Both the position numbers and the translations under genes were made by a program. Below, piece by piece: positions 1-5,084 of a stretch of 7,688 bases of DNA. Position 1 is the stretch's first letter. Each line of letters begins with the position of its first letter. Origin of the DNA: Sulfuricella sp. (GTDB taxonomy: Bacteria > Pseudomonadota > Gammaproteobacteria > Burkholderiales > Sulfuricellaceae); contig JAIOJM010000030.1 of the NCBI GenBank assembly GCA_019911785.1, positions 1 through 7,688 of the forward strand, given 5' to 3'. Below the pieces are notes generated by a model. That model did not search any database, had not been told where the DNA came from, and saw only the letters and a program-made list of their open reading frames with translations.

Positions 1-480
<480 letters not shown>

Positions 481-490
481 AAATTCAAAA

Positions 491-844
491 TCACTCGCCA
501 AAAGCATTCCTGATCCACTCGATGTCATTATCCCGCAGGCCGCGCAACAATACCACATCGAAGCGGCAGGCGGGGGAGGAGCGCAGTCGCTGCAAATAAT
601 GCCGGGCGGCGAGCACCAGCTTGTGTTGCTTACGGGCAGTGATGCTGGCTGCCGCTCCGCCGAAAGCTTCGTTCCCGCGCAGCCGGACTTCGACGAACAC
701 CAGCGTGTTCTGATCATGGCAGATCAGGTCGATTTCGCCGAAGCGGCAGCGGTAGTTGGTTTCGACCAGCTTGAGTCCCTGCCGCTGCAGGAAGGTCGCT
801 GCCAGTTGCTCTGCTGCGGCGCCGGTATTACCGGGGTTCGCCAA
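491..844 (-). CDS. yraN: YraN family (UPF0102) nuclease-like protein
   Basis: Small cytoplasmic protein of the UPF0102/YraN family, which has a restriction-endonuclease-like (PD-(D/E)XK) fold; its cellular role is not settled. At 117 residues it has the usual family length. Seen: an N-terminal helix with E12 (G-AAAEQLAATFLQRQG), the signature GEIDLI (36-41), FVEVRLR (50-56) giving the D39...E52-x-R54 pattern of the fold, then FGGAAASITARKQHKL and RFDVV near the C-terminus. E. coli YraN also has VEVR rather than VEVK, so the Arg is not a defect. The start is TTG at 844-842; no ATG or GTG lies between it and an in-frame stop at 874-872, and a CTG at 868 is the only alternative. The gene overlaps the end of lppC by 17 bases, indicating translational coupling. 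Confidence 0.9.
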   Translation of the reverse strand: MANPGNTGAAAEQLAATFLQRQGLKLVETNYRCRFGEIDLICHDQNTLVFVEVRLRGNEAFGGAAASITARKQHKLVLAARHYLQRLRSSPACRFDVVLLRGLRDNDIEWIRNAFGE

Positions 845-2057
845 GATTGCTCGGGTCGGCGAACTCAGTCGCTACCGCCGTCCCCTCCCTGAACTGTGCG
901 GCCGCCAATTCGCGCTGGAACTGGTGGTCGGCAAGGCTGATCTGGCCGGTCACGCCGTCCAGCACGCTGCCTTCACCGGGCTGCGGGTTCTGCGCCATGA
1001 CGGCGGCGATACGGAAGGCGTCGATTCCCAGTGCGTAGAGCCGTTCCTGCTCGATGCTGAAGTTTTCGGCACGTGGATACACCATTACGGCGGGATGGTC
1101 GGGCACCAGCAGCCAGGGCATATCGGCAAACAGCACGCCGTTCAGGTCGACATTCCGGCCTATCTGGTTGCCGCCGAAGACCATCGAGGTGGCGTAGGTC
1201 GGCGTGCTGGCATCCAGATAGGGGCGGACCATGCGGGCCAGATCGGCATCGGCGGCGAGAAAGATGATGTCTGCCTGATGCTTGATGACCGTATCGTGGA
1301 CTGCAGGGAACTGGGTCCGCTCGGGGGAAAAGCTGGCCTGTGCCACCAGTTTCCCGCCCAGCCCGCGCCATGCGTCGGCGAATGCCTGCTGAACCCGCTT
1401 TGCCAGCGGCGTATTGGCGGTAACGGTCAGGGCAGTGCGCCGGCCGTCGTTAAAGGCGCGGCGAGCGGCCTGGCGCGCTTCGCCCTCCGCGGTCAGGCCG
1501 AACAGGTAGAGGCTTTCAGGAAGGACGGCTTCCCCTTCAGGGTAATTCAGGGCCAGGGTAGGCACCGTAACCAGATCGCTTTTCGCCAGCGCAGTGACGC
1601 CATTACGGGTCAACGGCCCGATCACGATTTTGGCACCGGCTTGCAATGCCTGCCGGTATGCGGACACAATATCCTCAACCTGGTCGCCGGTAGGATAGAC
1701 TTGCAGCGGCAGAACTGCCGGAATTTGCATGATGGAAGCGGCAATGGCACCCTGCCTGACCGCCTCTGCCGGTTGCCCGAACGAGGCCGACTTGAGCGGC
1801 AGCAGCAGCGCGATATGGGGTTTCTGGCCTTCTTTCGGTGGCGTTGTAAAAGTCTCCGGCGGAAGCGCCACGGCCAGAGGGAAGGTTTGTGCGACCGGTG
1901 TCTCGGCTTGCGGAGTGGATGCTGCCGGCGCCGGGACGCTTGGCGCGGGCGCGGCGATGGGCCGGCCTTCTCTGACGGGGGCGGGTGTTGTCGAGGTGGC
2001 GCAGCCGCTGTTGAATGCGGCAAACAGGATAATCAGAAAGGCGGCAAAACGTTGCAT
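828..2057 (-). CDS. lppC: LppC/LpoA-like penicillin-binding protein activator lipoprotein, short form
   Basis: Putative outer-membrane lipoprotein of the LppC family (C-terminal half of E. coli LpoA, which activates the peptidoglycan synthase PBP1A from the periplasm). The 409-residue product has a hydrophobic signal segment (4-18) ending at C19, then a low-complexity Pro/Ala linker (20-80), then a periplasmic-binding-protein type I fold starting at HIALLLPL (81-88) with IVIGPL (144-149), LALNYPEG and ADIIFLAADA. E. coli LpoA is about 680 residues because of an N-terminal TPR-like domain; that domain is absent here, as I would expect in betaproteobacterial homologues. The lipobox FNSG-C is poor (N rather than Leu at -3), so lipidation is likely but not certain. 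The ATG at 2057 fits the signal peptide. First gene of a minus-strand string with yraN; its 5' end overlaps divergent rsmI by 6 bases. Confidence 0.87.
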   Translation of the reverse strand: MQRFAAFLIILFAAFNSGCATSTTPAPVREGRPIAAPAPSVPAPAASTPQAETPVAQTFPLAVALPPETFTTPPKEGQKPHIALLLPLKSASFGQPAEAVRQGAIAASIMQIPAVLPLQVYPTGDQVEDIVSAYRQALQAGAKIVIGPLTRNGVTALAKSDLVTVPTLALNYPEGEAVLPESLYLFGLTAEGEARQAARRAFNDGRRTALTVTANTPLAKRVQQAFADAWRGLGGKLVAQASFSPERTQFPAVHDTVIKHQADIIFLAADADLARMVRPYLDASTPTYATSMVFGGNQIGRNVDLNGVLFADMPWLLVPDHPAVMVYPRAENFSIEQERLYALGIDAFRIAAVMAQNPQPGEGSVLDGVTGQISLADHQFQRELAAAQFREGTAVATEFADPSNLGEPR

Positions 2058-2915
2058 CAGGAAAATAACCAGACAGGCAAAAGCATATTATATGTAGTTG
2101 CCACACCAATTGGAAATCTGCAGGACATCACCCTGCGCGCGTTGGAAATCCTGCGCAGCGTCGACGCCATCGCCGCCGAGGACACCCGCAACACCACCCG
2201 CTTGCTCAACCACTTCGCCATCGGCGCCAAACTGATCGCAGTGCATGAACACAACGAATACCAGGTCGCTACGCGGCTGATCGAAATGCTCCAGTCCGGC
2301 AAGTCGGTGGCGCTGGTGTCCGATGCCGGCACCCCGGCGGTGAGCGATCCCGGCGCCTACCTGGTCGCCAAGGTGCGCGAGGCCGGCCTGCGCGTCGTGC
2401 CCATCCCCGGCGCGAATGCGGCGATCGCCGCCTTCTCGGCGGCGGGGATCGCCGCGCCGCATTTCCTGTTCTACGGCTTTTTGCCGCACACCGCATCGGA
2501 GCGCAAACGCGAGCTCGCTGCGCTGAAGGCCACCCCCCACACCCTGGTGTTTTACGAATCGCCCCACCGCATCCTCGCCAGCATGGCCGACCTGTGGGAA
2601 GTGCTGGGCGGCGCGCGCACGGTCACCATCGCGCGCGAGCTGACCAAGGTTTTCGAAACCATCCATACCTGCACGCTGGAAGAGGCGCTGGAATGGCTGG
2701 AGGCCGACCCCAACCAGCAGAAGGGCGAATTCGTCCTGCTGGTGTCGGGGGCGGAAGCGGCAAAGGAAGAGGGGGTAGGCGAGGAAGCGCAACGCATCCT
2801 GCAACTGCTGCTGGCGGAAATGCCGCTGAAACAGGCGGTGAAGCTGGCCGTCGAGATCAGCGGCGAGAAGAAGAATGCGCTCTATGAACTGGCATTGCAG
2901 CTAAAAAAGAGTTAG
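2052..2915 (+). CDS. rsmI: 16S rRNA (cytidine(1402)-2'-O)-methyltransferase RsmI
   Basis: SAM-dependent tetrapyrrole-methylase-fold enzyme that 2'-O-methylates C1402 of 16S rRNA in the ribosome decoding centre. Motifs in order: LYVVATPIGNLQDIT (13-27), EDTRNTTRLLNHF, VALVSDAGTPAVSDPG (the SAM/fold signature), VPIPGANAAIAAFSAAG, FYGFLPHTASERKREL, VFYESPHRI, ARELTKVFET and KGEFVLLVSG, followed by a C-terminal helical part with KQAVKLAVEISGEKKNALYELAL. From the TTG at 2052 the product is 287 residues, close to E. coli RsmI (286). That TTG is chosen because no ATG or GTG occurs near the conserved N-terminus; the frame is open far upstream only because it runs antisense to lppC. AAAGG at 2038-2042 is a loosely placed ribosome site. 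It is divergent from lppC with a 6-base 5' overlap, the arrangement known from yraL/yraM. Confidence 0.94.
   Translation: MHQENNQTGKSILYVVATPIGNLQDITLRALEILRSVDAIAAEDTRNTTRLLNHFAIGAKLIAVHEHNEYQVATRLIEMLQSGKSVALVSDAGTPAVSDPGAYLVAKVREAGLRVVPIPGANAAIAAFSAAGIAAPHFLFYGFLPHTASERKRELAALKATPHTLVFYESPHRILASMADLWEVLGGARTVTIARELTKVFETIHTCTLEEALEWLEADPNQQKGEFVLLVSGAEAAKEEGVGEEAQRILQLLLAEMPLKQAVKLAVEISGEKKNALYELALQLKKS
2087..2092 (-). promoter_or_regulatory. Candidate -10 box for the lppC operon
   Basis: A perfect TATAAT lies on the minus strand 29 bases upstream of the lppC ATG, predicting a leader of about 23 bases. At 17-base spacing the -35 position holds TTCCAA, a poor match. If real, the promoter lies inside the first codons of divergent rsmI. 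Confidence 0.4.
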
Positions 2916-2930
2916 GGGCGAGGCTGAAAC

Positions 2931-2990
2931 GTGCCAAGAGGGCTTATCACAGCATTCCGGCAATTCATCAGGGCCCTTGGCGCTTCTTTT
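2931..2990 (+). terminator. Possible terminator between convergent rsmI and the small protein gene
   Basis: A stem GTGCCAAG-(A)-GG (2931-2941) pairs with CCCTTGGCGC (2974-2983) across a loop of about 32 bases, with one bulged A and one G-U pair, and is followed by TTCTTTT (2984-2990). The right arm lies in the last codons of the opposing small gene. The long loop makes this a weak candidate; it could serve either strand. Confidence 0.4.
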
Positions 2991-3084
2991 CCTCCTGCTT
3001 AATCTTCTTGTCAGCCTTCTTTTCCTTTGTTGTTTTAGCGGGCTCCTTTTTGACTGCTTTCTTCGAGTCTTGGCCTTTGCTCAT
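2968..3084 (-). CDS. Lysine-rich small protein, 38 residues
   Basis: A short minus-strand frame from ATG 3084 to TGA 2968. It begins MSKGQDSKKAVKKEPAKT and continues with KEKKADKK and EEKKRQGP; 14 of 38 residues are Lys, giving a strongly basic, probably disordered or single-helix cytoplasmic product with no membrane segment. A ribosome site GGAG sits about 8-9 bases before the ATG (GGAGCAAAAATC-ATG). From memory, small proteins starting MSKGQDSKK or MAKGQDSKK with a PAKT/PTKT motif recur in proteobacteria as hypothetical proteins, which is the main reason to call it real; function unknown. It is convergent with rsmI, and IS110 debris begins upstream of it. The frame contains no other recognisable domain. 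Confidence 0.75.
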   Translation of the reverse strand: MSKGQDSKKAVKKEPAKTTKEKKADKKIKQEEKKRQGP

Positions 3085-3218
3085 GATTTTTGCTCCATCG
3101 TTGAAAAATTTGAATTCTGTATCGTCGATCTAACCCAATGAGATGGGCTTCCATCTATGCTATCGATGCGCCTGCCTGGAGGTGTTCTCAAACCAGTCAA
3201 CCGGGCAAGGTGTCCGAA
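3085..3218. other. Non-coding stretch upstream of the IS110 fragment
   Basis: No convincing gene. The part next to 3084 carries the ribosome site of the lysine-rich small protein. The part from roughly 3120 to 3218 directly precedes the IS110-family transposase start and may be the element's left-end non-coding region, but I could not define an element boundary or a target duplication. A TTGACT on the minus strand (3200-3195) has no good -10 partner. Confidence 0.35.
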
Positions 3219-3302
3219 ATGCACATTACACGAATTGGCCTTGATCTGGCAAAGCATGTTTTTCAGGTACATGGTGTTGACCGGCAAGGAAGGTCAGCTT
3301 GA
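3219..3302 (+). pseudogene. IS110-family transposase, N-terminal fragment
   Basis: ATG at 3219 opens MHITRIGLDLAKHVFQVHGV, which matches the start of IS110-family (DEDD) transposases; the Asp of GLDLAK (residue 9) is the first acidic residue of the DEDD catalytic set. The frame stops at TGA 3300-3302 after 27 codons, while family members run about 300-400 residues, so the catalytic core, C-terminal domain and right end are gone. An AAGGTG ribosome site precedes the ATG. The sequence CTTGATCTGGCA occurs inside the fragment (3240-3251) and again at the break (3298-3309), so a deletion or short duplication event may have ended it. It marks old mobile-element traffic next to the toxin-antitoxin genes. 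Confidence 0.8.
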
Positions 3303-3423
3303 TCTGGCAGACTAGGTCCGACCCAATTGGTGCTAATTACGCTGAAGGGCTAAAACGGCCAGTACGGAGCATTCAGGTGGGCGTGTCAGAGGCCGGTGTA
3401 GATGCTTTCGTTGACTTGCTTAT
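3303..3423 (+). other. Possible coding relic between IS110 fragment and toxin operator
   Basis: The stretch has no intact gene. One plus-strand frame is open from 3281 to the TAA at 3434-3436 without a good start; it includes DPIGANYAEGLKRP and VSEAGVDAFVDLLIGNS. The IGANY string is reminiscent of four-helix-bundle (23S rRNA intervening-sequence) proteins, but this is too short to assign. The end of the stretch also carries a TTGACT hexamer (3411-3416) that may serve the toxin-antitoxin promoter. Confidence 0.25.
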
Positions 3424-3443
3424 TGGTAACTCATAAGTTACCA
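3411..3443 (+). promoter_or_regulatory. Palindromic operator and candidate promoter of the toxin-antitoxin operon
   Basis: A perfect inverted repeat TGGTAACT-CATA-AGTTACCA occupies 3424-3443, ending 7 bases before the toxin ATG. TTGACT (3411-3416) is a good -35; at 17-base spacing TAAGTT (3434-3439) is a modest -10 that lies in the right arm. TATAAA at 3444-3449 is too close to the ATG to serve the annotated start. The position is typical for a site where a HigA-type antitoxin represses its own operon; binding is inferred. Confidence 0.65.
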
Positions 3444-3450
3444 TATAAAT

Positions 3451-3810
3451 ATGAAAATCAGGGTCGAAGAATATCTTTGCGCAGATGGAACGAACCCTTA
3501 TAAGTCATGGTTCGATGGCCTTGAAGCTCAAGCGGCAGCAAAGATTGTTACTGCAAAATTGCGTCTGGAAATGGGTAACACATCCAGCGTGAAGTGGTTT
3601 GACGGCATCGGCGAATACGTCATCGACTGGGGACCGGGTTACCGTGTTTACCTCGCCAAGGATGGCGAAACACTCATCATCCTGTTTGGCGGCGGCACCA
3701 AACGCGGACAGCAGCGGGATATTGACCGGGCAAAGGAATTACACGCTGAGTATAAGGCTCGGAAAAAGGCAAAGTCCGCCGCCAGCAAGACAGCAAAACG
3801 AAAGAGGTGA
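3451..3810 (+). CDS. Type II toxin, RelE/HigB-like addiction module killer protein (HI1419 family)
   Basis: Toxin of the RelE/ParE superfamily, of the addiction-module killer (HI1419-like) type usually encoded before its antitoxin; RelE-fold relatives cleave mRNA on the ribosome, though activity of this subfamily is less studied. In the 119 residues: EEYLCADGTNPYKSWFDGL (6-24), a helix with AAAKIVTAKLRLEMGN, EYVIDWGPGYRVYLAKDG (55-72) and the conserved strand LIILFGGGTKRGQQRDI (75-91). The C-terminal 15-20 residues (from about K102) are an extra Lys/Arg/Ala/Ser-rich tail; relatives are commonly about 100 residues. The ATG at 3451 matches the family start but has no ribosome site, so translation may be leaderless or weak. 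It overlaps the antitoxin GTG region by 4 bases and follows a palindromic operator. Base composition is less GC-rich than in the flanking core genes. Confidence 0.88.
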   Translation: MKIRVEEYLCADGTNPYKSWFDGLEAQAAAKIVTAKLRLEMGNTSSVKWFDGIGEYVIDWGPGYRVYLAKDGETLIILFGGGTKRGQQRDIDRAKELHAEYKARKKAKSAASKTAKRKR

Positions 3811-3815
3811 TCGAA

Positions 3816-4139
3816 ATGGCATTAACCCGAAATTTCAAGCAAACCGTGATTGAGCGCGTCGAGCGCGATCCTGAATTTGCAAAACAACTCCTGGATGAAG
3901 CGGCAACACTATTTTTGAGCGATGAACCGGAAATGGCACGCCTAATTCTTCGCGATCTTGTGAACGCCACGCTTGGGTTCGAGCAACTGGCCAAGCTGAC
4001 TGATAAGCCGAGCAAGAGCCTGCACCGCATGTTGTCGCCCAAGGGCAACCCGAGCATGGACAACCTCGCGGCCATTTTCGGCGCTGTTCGCGCCCGTTTG
4101 AAAGTGGGTCTTGAAGTTCATGCGGTAGAAATGGCATAA
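3816..4139 (+). CDS. Antitoxin, HTH-domain addiction module antidote (HI1420 family)
   Basis: Antitoxin partner of the preceding killer protein: a 107-residue DNA-binding protein that should neutralise the toxin and repress the operon. It begins MALTRNFKQTVIERVERDP, then LLDEAATLFLSDEPEMARLILRDLVNATLGFEQLAKLTDKPS; the helix-turn-helix lies about residues 55-90 (FEQLAKLTDKPSKSLHRML, then NPSMDNLAAIFGAV), a pattern typical of the HI1420 family. ATG 3816 is preferred over the in-frame GTG at 3807 because AAAGAGGTG (3801-3809) is a strong ribosome site six bases ahead of it and MALTR is the usual family start. The toxin stop codon lies inside that ribosome site, so the two are translationally coupled. 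The strong site here against none for the toxin would favour antitoxin excess. Confidence 0.9.
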   Translation: MALTRNFKQTVIERVERDPEFAKQLLDEAATLFLSDEPEMARLILRDLVNATLGFEQLAKLTDKPSKSLHRMLSPKGNPSMDNLAAIFGAVRARLKVGLEVHAVEMA

Positions 4140-4146
4140 CCTGGAT

Positions 4147-4164
4147 GCCAGCCCCGCTGGCTTT
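4147..4164 (+). terminator. Short GC hairpin just after the antitoxin stop
   Basis: GCCAGC-CCC-GCTGGC (4147-4161) is a perfect 6-bp stem beginning 8 bases after the antitoxin stop, followed by only TTT. It is a weak intrinsic terminator at best and might let transcripts continue into the second antitoxin gene. Confidence 0.35.
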
Positions 4165-4169
4165 CCGTT

Positions 4170-4232
4170 ATGCTGCATGACATCGAGGTTGCCGAGGCTC
4201 GCTATAGCGAATTGATGAAAGGGCGCAAATGA
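4170..4232 (+). pseudogene. Probable 3' relic of a second RelE/HigB-type toxin gene
   Basis: The frame ending at TGA 4230-4232 reads MLHDIEVAEARYSELMKGRK backwards from the antitoxin start, and is closed upstream at 4137 by the stop of the previous antitoxin. The DIExAxxRxxELxK pattern resembles the final helix of Gp49/HigB-type toxins, which lie directly before HTH antitoxins. The stop overlaps the next ATG as ATGA, the usual toxin-antitoxin junction. The catalytic body of the toxin is missing. The match is short, so this is an inference from position plus pattern. Confidence 0.4.
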
Positions 4233-4501
4233 AAAAAATCGAGACTTATGCCAGCGTATGGGATGCCATTGCCGACACGCCGGAGCAAGCGGCTAACCTT
4301 CGTGCCAGGGCCGAACTCATGCAGCAAATCGCAGCCATCGTGAAGGAGAGCGGCTGGACGCAGGTTAAGGTCGCCACCCGCTGTGGCGTCACTCAGCCGC
4401 GCATGAACGACCTGCTGCGTGGCCAGGTGTCCCGCTTCTCTCTTGATGCGCTGGTGAATATCGCCACGGCGATCGGGCGTCGTGTGCATGTTCGAGCTTG
4501 A
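4229..4501 (+). CDS. XRE/HigA-type helix-turn-helix protein, HTH_37-like antitoxin
   Basis: A 90-residue DNA-binding protein of the XRE superfamily, similar to HTH_37-type HigA antitoxins. N-terminal part KIETYASVWDAIADTPEQAA (3-22) with the conserved SVWDAIxDTPxEAA signature, then a long helix with LRARAELMQQIAAIV, then the helix-turn-helix WTQVKVATRCGVTQPRMNDLLRG (43-65) with recognition helix QPRMNDLL, then FSLDALVNIATAIGRRVHV. The length is normal and the frame is intact. The start ATG at 4229 is preceded by AAAGGGCGCAA as ribosome site and overlaps the stop of the probable toxin relic (ATGA). With no complete toxin next to it, it is either an orphan antitoxin or free to act as a plain regulator; it could also cross-protect against related toxins. 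Confidence 0.85.
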   Translation: MKKIETYASVWDAIADTPEQAANLRARAELMQQIAAIVKESGWTQVKVATRCGVTQPRMNDLLRGQVSRFSLDALVNIATAIGRRVHVRA

Positions 4502-4519
4502 AGCGGCGTAGTAATGACT

Positions 4520-4601
4520 ATGCTACGAATCTAGACCTGTCCCCGTGTTCCTTGGGTCGTTCCCAGCGGAAATTACGGGGTAAATTCTAGAGTCGTAGCA
4601 T
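4520..4601. repeat. 82-bp near-perfect inverted repeat with nested stems
   Basis: ATGCTACGAATCTAGA (4520-4535) is the reverse complement of 4586-4601 with one mismatch in 16. Inside, CCCCGT (4541-4546) pairs with ACGGGG (4575-4580), and TGGG (4553-4556) with CCCA (4562-4565) around TCGTT. The element fills the gap between two convergent genes. It has no T-run and no gene, and no target duplication is evident at its edges. It may be a MITE/REP-like repeat or a structured RNA that also stops converging transcripts. Confidence 0.75.
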
Positions 4602-4628
4602 GGAATCGGCGTCTTTCAGCCCTCACCC

Positions 4629-5084
4629 TCACCGCGTTTCCTGAACCTCGTTGACGATTTCCGTCAGGTCTTTTTCCCAGCGCATGAATACGCTTTTTAG
4701 CTCTGGGTCCGGGAAGAAATCAGCAAGGACGCCGGGGCGGTCGGTGACCAGGATGGTGTTGTCCCGTTCGGCGAAGATCGCCACATTGAGCGGCAGGTAG
4801 GGAATCAGCTCGGGGTGTTTGGCGGTGAGCTGCGCGACCTCTTCCGCTTTGCCGTAGAACACTACCTTGTAGTTGTCGGTCTGGTAGCCGATTTTCGTCA
4901 GGCCGATGTCCACGTTCTGCACGTATGTAACCTTGTAGCCCCGCGCCGTGATGGCGTTTTGCAGCGCCATCATCGCTTCGGGGAAGGACAGGCCGGAACG
5001 GATCATCAGCAGCTGGTCGGCGCAGGCGGTGGAGGCCAAGGCGAATAGCAGGGTGGTGATCAGGAATCGCATCGTTCTTTTCAT
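4629..5084 (-). CDS. Secreted stand-alone DUF302 protein
   Basis: A 151-residue exported protein with one DUF302 domain (function unknown). The signal peptide is MKRTMRFLITTLLFALASTA followed by CA|DQ, with likely signal peptidase I cleavage after A22 (A-C-A). The domain runs from about 24 to 122: LLMIRSGLSFPEAMMALQNA, ITARGYKVTYVQNVDIG, YKVVFYGKAEEV, and YLPLNVAIFAERDNTILVTDR. The C-terminal 30 residues form a charged helix. In many DUF302 proteins the LP-x strand carries a Cys (as LPC in the fused upstream protein); here it is LPL, and the mature protein has no cysteine. ATG 5084 overlaps the upstream stop as ATGA, so it is probably translated by coupling from the cytochrome-DUF302 gene. 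The alternative ATG at 5072 would shorten the signal peptide by four residues. Confidence 0.82.
   Translation of the reverse strand: MKRTMRFLITTLLFALASTACADQLLMIRSGLSFPEAMMALQNAITARGYKVTYVQNVDIGLTKIGYQTDNYKVVFYGKAEEVAQLTAKHPELIPYLPLNVAIFAERDNTILVTDRPGVLADFFPDPELKSVFMRWEKDLTEIVNEVQETR

Noticed and set aside
756..2051. A very long plus-strand open frame continuous with rsmI
   Set aside because: It runs antisense to lppC and yraN, which have clear family motifs; the translation before LYVVATPIGNL has no recognisable domain. Only the part from the TTG at 2052 is rsmI.
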